Below, in pieces: positions 53,304-61,068 of a stretch of 64,000 nt of DNA. Below the pieces are notes generated by a model. That model ran no database searches. It saw nothing but the letters and a program-made list of their open reading frames with translations, and was not told the origin of the DNA. The stretch comes from an uncultured Dehalococcoidia bacterium. GTDB lineage: Bacteria > Chloroflexota > Dehalococcoidia > Bin125. A program made the position numbers and the translations under genes. Every line of letters starts with the position of its first letter. Positions within the stretch are counted from its first letter, which is position 1. The DNA lies in contig CATQGW010000001.1 of assembly GCA_958295515.1 (NCBI GenBank), forward strand, positions 496,001 through 560,000, in the 5' to 3' direction.

Positions 53304-54134
53304 TCAGACCTCCAGCGCCAGCCCGTCGCGCGCCACCAGCACCTCCCCATCGAACACCGCGCCCGCCGCCGCCAGCAGCTTCTCCTCGCGCTCGGTGCGC
53401 AGCAGATGGGTCAGCACCAGACGCCGCGCGCCCGCCGCCTGCGCGATCCGCCCCGCCTCCTCCGCCTGCGAATGCGTCGCCGCGATCGCGCCGCCCATCG
53501 CCTCCCGCGCCTTCGCCGACATCCCCGCCTGCTCCGCCATCCGCTCAATCGCCCCCTGCGTGTAGGCCTCGTGAATCAGCAGATCCGCCCCCTCCGCCAG
53601 CGGTACCAGCGCCTCCGGCGCATAGGTCGTGTCGCCGCTGTAGACCAGCGAGCGCCCGCCCAGCTCAAAGCGCCGCGCCAGACACTCCAGCTGCGGCGCA
53701 TGCGGCACCTCCACCGAGCGCACCGTGAACGGCCCAATCTCCCGCTCATCGCCCGGCCGCGTCAGCTGCACCCCCACCCCCGCAAGCCACTCGAGCATCT
53801 GCGGGCGCGCCAGATTGACCTCCGCAAACCCCCGCGCCGCCTCGATATAGGCGTCCGTGTCGCGCGGCCCGTAGACCGTCAGCGGCGGCCCCCTCCGCGC
53901 CAGCAGCCGGCAGAACAACTCCACAATCCCCATCGCGTGGTCGAAATGCAGATGCGAATAGACCACTCCCAGCAGCCCATCGGGGTCCAGCCCCGCCTCA
54001 ACCATCCGCTCCAAAAACCCCGGCCCGCAATCCAGCAGCAGCCGCACCCCCCCATCTTCCAGATGAATCGAGGAGTTCGCCCGCTCCCGCGAGATCGCCC
54101 CACCCGCCCCAGTCCCACAAAACGTGATCCGCAT
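53304..54134 (-). CDS. MBL-fold metallohydrolase (RNase Z/arylsulfatase-like)
   Basis: The 276-residue protein starts ITFCGTGAGGAISRERANSSIHL and has the metal motif SHLHFDHAMGIVELF (HxHxDH), then ATHSQAEEAGRIAQAAGARRLVLTHLL with the further His ligands, and YSGDTTYAPEAL with Asp. This is the RNase Z-like branch. ATG 54134 has a GAGGAGGG ribosome site, so the upstream start at 54206 is not used. Its natural substrate is unknown. Confidence 0.85.
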   Translation of the reverse strand: MRITFCGTGAGGAISRERANSSIHLEDGGVRLLLDCGPGFLERMVEAGLDPDGLLGVVYSHLHFDHAMGIVELFCRLLARRGPPLTVYGPRDTDAYIEAARGFAEVNLARPQMLEWLAGVGVQLTRPGDEREIGPFTVRSVEVPHAPQLECLARRFELGGRSLVYSGDTTYAPEALVPLAEGADLLIHEAYTQGAIERMAEQAGMSAKAREAMGGAIAATHSQAEEAGRIAQAAGARRLVLTHLLRTEREEKLLAAAGAVFDGEVLVARDGLALEV

Positions 54135-54209
54135 CTGGGCCCTCCTCAATGACGGGAGAGTATCCCGTCCGACTAGAGCCTGTTCATGCACGCCCGCGCC
54201 CAACAATTC

Positions 54210-54304
54210 GTCATACCCGCGCTTGCCACGGGTATCTCGCCGAGTCGAGCACGAATGCCAGTGCAGAACACGGCGAGATTGCCGCGGCAGAGTGCGGCAA
54301 TGAC
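54210..54304. repeat. Palindrome-capped dispersed repeat, variant copy
   Basis: GTCATACCCGC begins and GGCAATGAC ends this 95-bp element. The ends are imperfect inverted repeats and both halves contain hairpins (ACCCGCGCTTGCCACGGGT and TGCCGCGGCAGAGTGCGGCA). It lies in the 258-bp space between the MBL gene and the CoA-transferase gene. The rest of that space shows no clear promoter. Confidence 0.65.
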
Positions 54305-54392
54305 GGAGGCAGGAGGGTCACTCCCAGCCCTGGACAACGGGGCCGTCGTCTACCTTGATCCAACGTTGTGGGAATACGAAACGTAAGCCAGC

Positions 54393-55634
54393 ATGCCACC
54401 CCTCGACGGCATCCGCGTCATCGACCACGGCCATGTCTGGGCGGGGCCCCTGCTCGGCATGATGATGGCCGACCTCGGAGCCGAAGTCATCAAAGTCGGC
54501 CCGCCCCATCGACAGTCCGGCGTCTCCATGGGCGGACGCCAATCGCCCGTCGGCTCGCTCGGCGGCGACCGCGGCGCCACCCCGCCCGACGACCCGCGCG
54601 CCTTCCACGGACTCGACCGCGGCAAAATCAGCATCGCCATCCACCTCGGCGACCCTCGCGGCCTCGAACTCTACAAACGCCTGATCGCCCGCGCCGATGT
54701 CGTCTTCGACAACTTCGCCCCCCGCGTCATGCCCTCGCTCGGCCTCGACTACCAAACCCTCAGCGCCGTCAACCCGCGCATCATCATGGCCTCCCTCTCC
54801 GCCGCCGGCGCCACCCCCGGCCCCTGGCGCGACCTCGTCACCTACGGCCCCTCGCTTGCCGCCCTCTACGGGCTCAAGAGTCTGCTCGGCTACGCCGCCG
54901 ACCCCCAGCCGCGCGAAGACACCGCCGACCTCGACCCCACTGCCGCCGGCCACGCCTTCATCGCCGTGCTCGCCGCCCTCGAATACCGCGAGCGCAGCGG
55001 CAAAGGCCAGTTCATCGACCTCGCCCAGGGCGAAGCCACCCTCCAGCGCGCCGCCCAGCCGCTCATGGACTACCTGCTCAACTGCCGCGACGCCGGCCCC
55101 CAGGGCAACCGCTCCGCCGGACTTGCGCCGCACGGCGTCTACCCCGCCCACGGCGACGACGCCTGGCTCGCCATCGTCGTGCGCAGCGACGACGAATGGG
55201 CGAGCCTCCGCCAACTCGCCGCCGGCGCGCTCGACAACCCCCGCTGGGATCGCGCCCTCCACCGCCTGCAAGACCAGGACGCGCTCGACGCCGCCCTCGC
55301 CGCCTGGACCCGCACCCACGACGCCGCCCCACTCGCCGAGCGCCTACAGCAAGCCGGCGTTCCCGCCTTCCCCATGATGAGCCCCATTGATCTGCTCACC
55401 GACCCCGACTTCGCCACCCTCAACGCCGCCGCCATCGACCTCTCCGCCGAAGCCGCCGCCCCCGCCCGCAACGGCGCGCTCTACGTCGGAACCCCCTGGA
55501 AAATGCAGCGCTCCCCCGCCGCCCTGCGCGCCCCCACCCCCAACCGCGGCGAGCACGACGACTACATCTACGGCGACCTTCTCGGCCTCACCGATTCAGA
55601 GCGCAGCGAACTCCGCGAGGCTGGCGTGATCTGA
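54393..55634 (+). CDS. CaiB/BaiF CoA-transferase family III protein
   Basis: Transfers CoA between organic acids. The 413-residue protein has GIRVIDHGHVWAGPLLGMMMADLGAEVIKV, FHGLDRGKISIAIHLGDPRGLELYKRLIARADVVFDNFAPRVM, and the catalytic-Asp segment GKGQFIDLAQGEATL. The C-terminal half ends ALRAPTPNRGEHDDYIY. ATG 54393 is the first in frame. The substrate pair cannot be read, but formyl-CoA and bile-acid or carnitine CoA transferases belong to this family. Confidence 0.88.
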   Translation: MPPLDGIRVIDHGHVWAGPLLGMMMADLGAEVIKVGPPHRQSGVSMGGRQSPVGSLGGDRGATPPDDPRAFHGLDRGKISIAIHLGDPRGLELYKRLIARADVVFDNFAPRVMPSLGLDYQTLSAVNPRIIMASLSAAGATPGPWRDLVTYGPSLAALYGLKSLLGYAADPQPREDTADLDPTAAGHAFIAVLAALEYRERSGKGQFIDLAQGEATLQRAAQPLMDYLLNCRDAGPQGNRSAGLAPHGVYPAHGDDAWLAIVVRSDDEWASLRQLAAGALDNPRWDRALHRLQDQDALDAALAAWTRTHDAAPLAERLQQAGVPAFPMMSPIDLLTDPDFATLNAAAIDLSAEAAAPARNGALYVGTPWKMQRSPAALRAPTPNRGEHDDYIYGDLLGLTDSERSELREAGVI

Positions 55635-55635
55635 T

Positions 55636-55660
55636 CTCCCTCTCCCCCTGCCAGAGGGAG
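55636..55660. terminator. Hairpin between convergent genes, possible terminator
   Basis: CTCCCTCT (55636-55643) pairs with AGAGGGAG (55653-55660) around a CCCCCTGCC loop, within the 48-bp space between the CoA-transferase stop and the end of the minus-strand vWA gene. No T-run follows on either strand, so a rho-independent role is uncertain. Confidence 0.35.
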
Positions 55661-55682
55661 CAGGGAAAACCACACCCCTCGC

Positions 55683-56411
55683 TCATTCCTCATCCTCCCC
55701 CTCGCGCACACCTTGGAAGAAGTCCTCGTTTTCACGGCGGCGCTTGACGCGCGACATCTGACGCCGCGAGCTGATCCCGCGGCTGACCGAGCGGCTGGCC
55801 CTGGCGACGCCGACCGCCGAGGCATCGAAGTTGGATGCGCTGCGCGAGTCCACACCCAGCCTGCGGCTCTGCGCGTAGGCGTCCTGATTCGCGCCCAGGT
55901 ACGCGACGGTCCAGCCCTGCGCTTTGCGCTCTTCAAGCAGCTTCACGATGCTCGCGCGGTCGTAGTCGGTGCTCGCGTTCTCGAGTCCGTCGGTGAAGAT
56001 CACCACCATCTGATCCTCCTCGGCCAAGCCGGCCGCCTTCCGTTCGCGGATGCGCCGGTCGGCTCGCCCGATCAGCGCCCCGATCGCGTCGTAGAGCGGA
56101 GTCGCCCCGCGCGGCTCGTAGTCCGCCGCGAGCAGCGGCTTCACATCGCCGATCGCCTCGTCGTCGACGATCACCTCGAACGGATCCTGGGAGTCGAACT
56201 GGGCGATCGTGATCCGGCACTCGTCCGCGCCGCCGCGCTGCTCGCCGAGCAGCGTGTTCGTCTCATGCACCACCGCTTCCCGCAGCGGCTGCATCGAGCC
56301 CGAGCGATCAAGCAGATACCAGATGTTGAGCGGCTCGTCGGCAGCTCGGTTCGCCCGGAGCTGCTCGGACGTGTGCGACTGGTTGGCCTTCGACTTCTCA
56401 GACTTGGGCAC
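55683..56411 (-). CDS. von Willebrand factor A domain protein
   Basis: The 242-residue cytoplasmic vWA protein has MIDAS motif YLLDRSGSM, GATPLYDAIGALIGRADRRI and VVIFTDGLENASTDYDR, then a basic C-terminal tail (SRRQMSRVKRRRENE). GTG 56411 is chosen because GAGAGGGGAA lies upstream, and an operator-like palindrome then sits before the gene; ATG 56456 is the alternative. It is not part of the MoxR operon. Confidence 0.8.
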   Translation of the reverse strand: MPKSEKSKANQSHTSEQLRANRAADEPLNIWYLLDRSGSMQPLREAVVHETNTLLGEQRGGADECRITIAQFDSQDPFEVIVDDEAIGDVKPLLAADYEPRGATPLYDAIGALIGRADRRIRERKAAGLAEEDQMVVIFTDGLENASTDYDRASIVKLLEERKAQGWTVAYLGANQDAYAQSRRLGVDSRSASNFDASAVGVARASRSVSRGISSRRQMSRVKRRRENEDFFQGVREGEDEE

Positions 56412-56446
56412 CGCATTCCCCTCTCCTGCGTCCGCTGGACGCCTAC

Positions 56447-56467
56447 TTAGTGTCATATCAACACTAA
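56447..56467. promoter_or_regulatory. Perfect inverted repeat, operator candidate
   Basis: TTAGTGT (56447-56453) and ACACTAA (56461-56467) form a perfect 7-bp inverted repeat with a 7-nt spacer (CATATCA), 36 nt upstream of the GTG start of the vWA gene. Dyads with about two-turn spacing are typical of TetR/MarR-type sites. AT-rich DNA here stands out against the GC-rich surroundings. No regulator gene is adjacent. Confidence 0.55.
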
Positions 56468-56566
56468 CTCGTTCGGCGGAGATGTCAAACGAGTGGTCGG
56501 AGCGGTCGGCGGGAGCACTCTATCCTGCGCATGCACCCCCACCCCGCTCGAGAGGAGCGCCCACCC

Positions 56567-57325
56567 ATGTGCCACCGCTACGACGCCCTCCCCGCCGTGC
56601 CGCCGCTCGCCGGCGCGGCGGTGGATGTCCAAGACCTCACGCTCACCGCGTCCGACGGCGTTGAGTTCGCCGCCTTCCACGCCCGCCCCGAGCAGCCCGG
56701 CGGCCCGGCCATCGTCGTCCTGCCCGATGTGCGCGGACTCTTCCGCTTCTATGAGGAACTGGCCATGCGCTTCGCCGAGGCCGGCGTCGAAGCCGTCGCC
56801 ATCGACTACTTCGGGCGCACCGCCGGCGTGGGCAAGCGCGACGCAGAGTTCGACTTCTGGCCGCACGTGCGCGGCACGACCCCCGAAGGCATCGCCGCCG
56901 ATGTCGCCGCCGCCGCCGCCGTCCTGCGCGCCGACGATGCGGAGCGCGCGCTCTTCACCGTCGGCTTCTGCTTCGGCGGCAGCAACTCCTGGCTGCAGGC
57001 CGCCGCCGGGCACAACCTCAGCGGCGCAATCGGCTTCTACGGCCACCCCACCCGCGACGGCCTCAACGGCGGCGCTTCCCCGCTCGGCCGCGTCGACGAT
57101 GTCGCCAGCCCGCTGCTCGGCCTGATGGGCGGCGCGGACGAGGGCATCCCCCGCGCGGAGGTCGACAAGTTCGCCGCCGCCCTCGATCAGCGCGGCGTCG
57201 CCAACGAATTCATCACCTACGACGGTGCGCCGCACTCCTTCTTCGACCGCACCTATGACGAGCACCAGGCGGCCTGCGCCGACGCTTGGTCGCGCATTCA
57301 GAACTTCATCAGCGCCAACAGCTAA
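56567..57325 (+). CDS. Dienelactone hydrolase family protein
   Basis: The 252-residue alpha/beta hydrolase has a nucleophile elbow GFCFGGSNS (Cys in GxCxGG), a possible Asp in DEGIPRAEVDKF, and the final His in DGAPHSFFD. This is the usual Cys-Asp-His set of DLH. PAIVVLPDVRGLFRFYEELAMRFAEAGVEAVAIDYFG also fits. ATG 56567 follows GAGAGGAG. The substrate is likely a lactone or ester but unspecified. Confidence 0.88.
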   Translation: MCHRYDALPAVPPLAGAAVDVQDLTLTASDGVEFAAFHARPEQPGGPAIVVLPDVRGLFRFYEELAMRFAEAGVEAVAIDYFGRTAGVGKRDAEFDFWPHVRGTTPEGIAADVAAAAAVLRADDAERALFTVGFCFGGSNSWLQAAAGHNLSGAIGFYGHPTRDGLNGGASPLGRVDDVASPLLGLMGGADEGIPRAEVDKFAAALDQRGVANEFITYDGAPHSFFDRTYDEHQAACADAWSRIQNFISANS

Positions 57326-57368
57326 ACCGCACAGTCCAGCAGCGACAGCAGAACAAGGAGCATCCACC

Positions 57369-57755
57369 ATGCGCGTCACGCACGCATCCGACGGCAACAC
57401 CAACCAGGCCAACGCCCCGATTTTCACCGGCGGCGATGTCTGGGTCCGCGCCCTGGCCGGCGCGATCGGCGGGCAGCAAGGCGGCGACGACGCCGACTTC
57501 AACCTCGCCGTCGTGCAGTTCGGCGCCGGTGCCCGCACCAAGAACCACACCCACAGCTCCGAGCAGATGCTCTACGTCGTCGCCGGCATCGGCAAGGTCG
57601 GCAACGCCGAGGGCGAGCACGTGATCAGCGTCGGCGACTTCGTGATCATCCCCCCCGGCGAGGACCACTGGCACGGCGCCGGCGACACCGGCTCGCCGAT
57701 GTCCCACCTCGCCATCACCCGCCGCGACAGCCTCACCGAAGTCACCGAAGACTGA
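57369..57755 (+). CDS. Cupin domain protein
   Basis: A 128-residue single cupin. Motif 1 is HTHSSEQMLYVVAG and motif 2 is PPGEDHWHGAG, giving His, His, Glu and a further His as metal ligands. Start ATG 57369 has AAGGAG upstream. It follows the dienelactone hydrolase by 43 nt and could be co-transcribed. Binding of small molecules or a dioxygenase role is possible but not shown. Confidence 0.85.
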   Translation: MRVTHASDGNTNQANAPIFTGGDVWVRALAGAIGGQQGGDDADFNLAVVQFGAGARTKNHTHSSEQMLYVVAGIGKVGNAEGEHVISVGDFVIIPPGEDHWHGAGDTGSPMSHLAITRRDSLTEVTED

Positions 57756-57811
57756 GGATGCGCCGCTGCCGCTCGGCGTAAGCTGAACGCCGTACGGAGC
57801 GGAGCACCCGC

Positions 57812-58315
57812 ATGGTCGCCGAAGAAGTCCTCACCCGCGAAGAACGCCGCGAGCAGCAGCGCCAGCGAATGATCGCTCAGGCTCTCGAAGTCGGCGACAT
57901 CCAAATGGCGGCGATCATCGAGCGCGCCTCGTTCGACGACGGATCCACGCCCGAAGAGGACGCCGAAGACGCCCGCATCGCCGCCGAGCGGATCGCCAGG
58001 GGCAAGTTCATCACGCTCGAGGAATCAGAGCGCATGGACGAAGAAGAATTCCCTGAAGATGTGGAGTTCTTCCGCAAGCTCGATGAGCGCTTCCCCAACG
58101 GCTTCGATCACGTCTACAAGATCGATCCCGACACTCCCGAAGGCGCCGCCTTCTTCGACAAGCTCGGCGAGGATTTCCAGGACGCGGTCGAGTTCTTCCT
58201 GTACAGCTGGAGTAGCGATCGAGCGCCTCACGCTTTCCCTTTTGCCGCGCCCTCGTCGCCGACGGAGCAACAGAAGAACATCGCTCGCTTAGTCCAATCC
58301 CACGCCGTGAAGTGA
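57812..58315 (+). CDS. Acidic antitoxin-like protein, possibly fused to a toxin N-terminus
   Basis: The 167-residue protein has a basic helix (TREERREQQRQRMIAQALEVGD), then ARIAAERIARGKFITLEESERMDEEEF, which resembles the ending of RelB/Phd-type antitoxins (RIxxGxFxxLEE). An acidic region follows (EDVEFFRKLDERFPNGFDHVYKIDPDTP). Its C-terminal part (YSWSSDRAPHAFPFAAPSS, QQKNIARLVQSHAVK) resembles a toxin N-terminus out of frame with the next gene. It overlaps that gene by GTGA. Confidence 0.45.
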   Translation: MVAEEVLTREERREQQRQRMIAQALEVGDIQMAAIIERASFDDGSTPEEDAEDARIAAERIARGKFITLEESERMDEEEFPEDVEFFRKLDERFPNGFDHVYKIDPDTPEGAAFFDKLGEDFQDAVEFFLYSWSSDRAPHAFPFAAPSSPTEQQKNIARLVQSHAVK

Positions 58316-58521
58316 ACAAGGTGCTTCGTAGTTTGCGCGTCGGTCCTTCGGCTGACGCGATCTCGCTTGAGGGCTATGAAGGTTTGTGGCGCGAGCGCGC
58401 CGGCGGCTACCGCATCATCTTTGAGCACCATCGCTCCGAGCGTCTGATCCGCGTCATCCGCATTCGCCCCCGCTCCACTGCCTACGAAGGCCTCGAACGC
58501 CCGCCCCGATCACCGCGCTAG
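58312..58521 (+). CDS. RelE/ParE-like toxin candidate, short
   Basis: The 69-residue protein has the RelE/ParE core LEGYEGLWRERAGGYRIIFEHHRSERLIRVIRIRPRSTAYEGLE: the GYRII strand, the RLIRVIRI strand and a final R..AY. A normal toxin has about 20 more N-terminal residues; here these may lie in the upstream frame. GTG 58312 is the start. RelE-like toxins cut mRNA or inhibit gyrase. Confidence 0.5.
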   Translation: MNKVLRSLRVGPSADAISLEGYEGLWRERAGGYRIIFEHHRSERLIRVIRIRPRSTAYEGLERPPRSPR

Positions 58522-58841
58522 TCCTCCTCGCCGCGCTCCTCGCGCTCGCGACGAAGCTCTTCTTCCGCGCGCTGACGCTCCTCCGCGCGAATCCGCTCCC
58601 GCAACCGACGCTCTCTCTCGGCTTCCTCGTCCCACTGACCCCGTCCCCTGGCCAGCTCCTCTTTCTCGATCCGTCGTTCGGTGCTCTCAGGCGCAACCAG
58701 CGCGAACGCCAACCCAATCGGCCCCAGCACGAAACCCAGAAAGAACCCCCCGCAGCCCGACCGCCCCTTGTTGCTCATCATCATCCCGCCCGCCACGCCG
58801 AACGCGAGCCAGACGACTACAAAAACGATCAGCAATTCCAT
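58518..58841 (-). CDS. Membrane protein with charged coiled-coil tail
   Basis: The 107-residue protein has an N-terminal membrane helix pair (LLIVFVVVWLAFGVAGGMMM and GGFFLGFVLGPIGLAFALVAP) and a strongly charged helical C-terminus (Glu/Arg-rich, e.g. ERERRLRERIRAEERQRAEE). It converges with the RelE-like gene and overlaps its stop by 4 nt. No family is recognised; short proteins with such a layout are sometimes PspC- or phage-related, without support here. Confidence 0.5.
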   Translation of the reverse strand: MELLIVFVVVWLAFGVAGGMMMSNKGRSGCGGFFLGFVLGPIGLAFALVAPESTERRIEKEELARGRGQWDEEAERERRLRERIRAEERQRAEEELRREREERGEED

Positions 58842-58890
58842 GGGCGGCTATCCAGTCCTGACGATCACTCAGCTCTGACGCTGGGAATCT

Positions 58891-59559
58891 CTATCGGCTC
58901 AGTTCGGCTCGTCCGGCGAACACATCCACTTGCCCCCAGCAGGCGCGGCGCAACTCATCGCCAACAGGCGGAAACCCGGCCTGTACGACTTTCAGCCCAC
59001 GCTGATCGAGCAGCTGAACTACAGGGATGAAGTCGCTGTCCGATGATGCCAGCACAGCAACGTCGTAGGCGTCCTGCCACGCTAGTGCGACCATATCTGT
59101 GACGATCGCGGTATCAACGCCCTTCTCCACACGCAGGCGCAGCCGCGCGGCGCAGTGCGAGCAGTGATCTACCTGCCTGTGGCAGTTCTGACAGGTTGGT
59201 GGATTGCGTGGCCGCAGGAAGCTTTGCACTACCTGCACACCCGGTTGGCGGTCAAGCCATTCGAGCCACTCGCGGCGGCTGTGGTGCCCCGGGTCGTTCG
59301 GATCAAACGACGCATAGACGCGCGTCCCTTCCAGCCTGGGCGAATCCACGCGGCAGATTGCAGCGGCTTGCTCCGCCAGCCAGTCGGGCAGCTGCGTCCA
59401 GTCGAAGCCGCGCCAGTTGATTCCACGCCGTCTCGCCTCGCTCCGCATCGTGAGCTCGAGATTCGCCTGGTCAATGAACAATCGGATTCGATTACCCAAC
59501 CGCAGCGACGGAGCGTTCGGCGAAACGGCAGGCGCGGATGCACTGGGGTCGGTCACCAC
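58891..59559 (-). CDS. NYN domain (LabA/DUF88-like) protein with inserted zinc-binding Cys pair motif
   Basis: The 222-residue protein has the PIN-like acidic residues of NYN RNases: LFIDQANLE (Asp near residue 30), KGVDTAIVTDMVALAWQDAYDVAVLASSDSDFIPVVQLL with two more Asp positions, and GLKVVQAGF. A zinc-knuckle-like insert CQNCHRQVDHCSHC lies between the core strands. GTG 59559 is the start. NYN proteins cut RNA in other systems, but a substrate is not known here. Confidence 0.82.
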   Translation of the reverse strand: MVTDPSASAPAVSPNAPSLRLGNRIRLFIDQANLELTMRSEARRRGINWRGFDWTQLPDWLAEQAAAICRVDSPRLEGTRVYASFDPNDPGHHSRREWLEWLDRQPGVQVVQSFLRPRNPPTCQNCHRQVDHCSHCAARLRLRVEKGVDTAIVTDMVALAWQDAYDVAVLASSDSDFIPVVQLLDQRGLKVVQAGFPPVGDELRRACWGQVDVFAGRAELSR

Positions 59560-59589
59560 GGCGAACCATCATTCTCCGCTGCGAGATCG

Positions 59590-59622
59590 GACAAAATTCG
59601 AGGGCCGCTGCGACGGCCCTCG
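59590..59622 (-). terminator. Rho-independent terminator for the SDR/membrane protein operon
   Basis: Read on the minus strand, a perfect 9-bp stem (59599-59607 with 59614-59622) with a 6-nt loop is followed by AATTTTGTCC at 59598-59589, a T-rich tract. It lies 107 bp downstream of the minus-strand gene ending at 59729 and just before the NYN gene. This is the clearest terminator seen in the window. Confidence 0.7.
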
Positions 59623-59728
59623 GATGTCAAATGCGGCGGTCGGACTCATCCCGAAATCGAGCGGGAGCTCACCGACCGCGGGCTCTATGGCTCCACAATA
59701 GCCATCCGTCCCAGCGTCGTCAACAACC

Positions 59729-60208
59729 TCAGTACCCGCTCCGATACCCCACCCGCACCACATCCCAGGCCGCGATCCCCAACATCGCCGCCACGCTCAC
59801 GATGCTCAGCGCCAGCAGCACCGCCGAACCCGTATCGCCCACATCGCCCAGCTGACGCACCGCGATCAAAAACCCCGCCGTCATCCCCGCCAGCGCGATC
59901 GCCAGCCAGTGATGCACCCACTCCGCCGCAAAATTCACCGCAATCGCCACCACCACCGCCGCGTTCACCACGATCAACAGATGCACATCCTCGAGCCGAT
60001 TCCAGCCGCCCCGTTGCGTGCCCGTCAGCTCGTCCACCGCCTCGATCGGCGCGCCCCCGCGCAGGCTGAGGAAGAGCACCACAATCGCCGCTCCCACCGC
60101 CCCGCCGACCAGCGGACGGAACAGCCGCGGACCCATCGCCTCGAACGATCGCACCGGCGCCGCCCCCAGCCTGCGGCGCGCATGCTCCCGCCCCTGCTCA
60201 TCCGCCAT
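59729..60208 (-). CDS. Four-helix membrane protein of unknown function
   Basis: A 159-residue protein with four predicted spans: LVGGAVGAAIVVLFLSLRGG, VHLLIVVNAAVVVAIAVNF, WLAIALAGMTAGFLIAVRQLG and AVLLALSIVSVAAMLGIAAW. An Arg-rich N-terminus lies on the cytoplasmic side. ATG 60208 has GGAGGAGCGCG upstream. It follows the SDR gene by 28 nt on the same strand and ends before the terminator at 59590-59622. No family motif is visible. Confidence 0.65.
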   Translation of the reverse strand: MADEQGREHARRRLGAAPVRSFEAMGPRLFRPLVGGAVGAAIVVLFLSLRGGAPIEAVDELTGTQRGGWNRLEDVHLLIVVNAAVVVAIAVNFAAEWVHHWLAIALAGMTAGFLIAVRQLGDVGDTGSAVLLALSIVSVAAMLGIAAWDVVRVGYRSGY

Positions 60209-60236
60209 CGCGCTCCTCCAGCTCAACCGTGCTCGC

Positions 60237-61016
60237 CTAAATGTTAGACCGCGTCTGCCCGCCGTCGACGTTCAGACACGCCCCCGTCACCCACGACGCG
60301 CGCGGCGACGCCAGAAACGCCACCACATCCGCCACCTCCTCCGGCCGCCCGAAGCGGTTGAACGCAATCCCGTCCAGCACGCTCCGCTGAATCCCCGCCG
60401 GATCCGCCTCGTAGCGCTCCTGCCAGCGGCTGCCCGGCCAGGCGATCGAGCCCGGCGCCACCGCGTTGGCGCGAATGTTGCGCGGCGCAAGCTCCAGCGC
60501 CAGCGACTTCGCGTGGCTGTGCATCGCCGCCTTCATCGCGTTGTACTGCGCCGATCCGCCCGCCTCGCGCCCGAAAATCGAGCCGATGTGAATGATCGAG
60601 CCGCTGTCCGCCCCCGCCCCCGAGGCCGCAGCCTCCAGATGCGGCAGCGCCGCCCGCGTCGCCCGCACCGCCGCCATCAGATTCAGCTCAAACATCTCCT
60701 GCCACACACTGTCGCCCTCGCCCCGAAGCGAAACTCCCATGTTGTTGACCAGCACATCCAGCCGCCCGAACGCCCCCACCGTGCTGGCCACCACCCGATC
60801 GGCCGCGTCCGCTTCGCCCAAATCCACCGCGACCGTATGCACCCGCCCCGCGCCCTCGGCGGCGATCAGCTCCGCCGCCGCCGCCAGCGCCTCGGGCCGC
60901 CGCGCGCAGATCGCCACATCCGCGCCCTCCGCCGCCAGCGCCCGCGCGCACCACAGCCCGATCCCCTCCGACGCGCCCGTAATCAGCGCCGCCTTCCCCG
61001 CCAGACCCAGATCCAT
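60237..61016 (-). CDS. Short-chain dehydrogenase/reductase (SDR)
   Basis: The 259-residue classical SDR has TGASEGIG for the coenzyme, NNMG in place of the usual NNAG, a catalytic Ser in IIHIGSIFG, and YNAMK (Tyr and Lys). It ends VTGACLNVDGGQ. ATG 61016 follows GGGAGGTGCGG; the longer frame to 61220 is antisense to the next gene. It is divergent from the penicillin acylase gene, 52 nt away. Confidence 0.9.
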   Translation of the reverse strand: MDLGLAGKAALITGASEGIGLWCARALAAEGADVAICARRPEALAAAAELIAAEGAGRVHTVAVDLGEADAADRVVASTVGAFGRLDVLVNNMGVSLRGEGDSVWQEMFELNLMAAVRATRAALPHLEAAASGAGADSGSIIHIGSIFGREAGGSAQYNAMKAAMHSHAKSLALELAPRNIRANAVAPGSIAWPGSRWQERYEADPAGIQRSVLDGIAFNRFGRPEEVADVVAFLASPRASWVTGACLNVDGGQTRSNI

Positions 61017-61068
61017 ATCCCGCACCTCCCGCACGTCGCAGTCTATGGCGCAGCGTAGGCTCGCAGTG

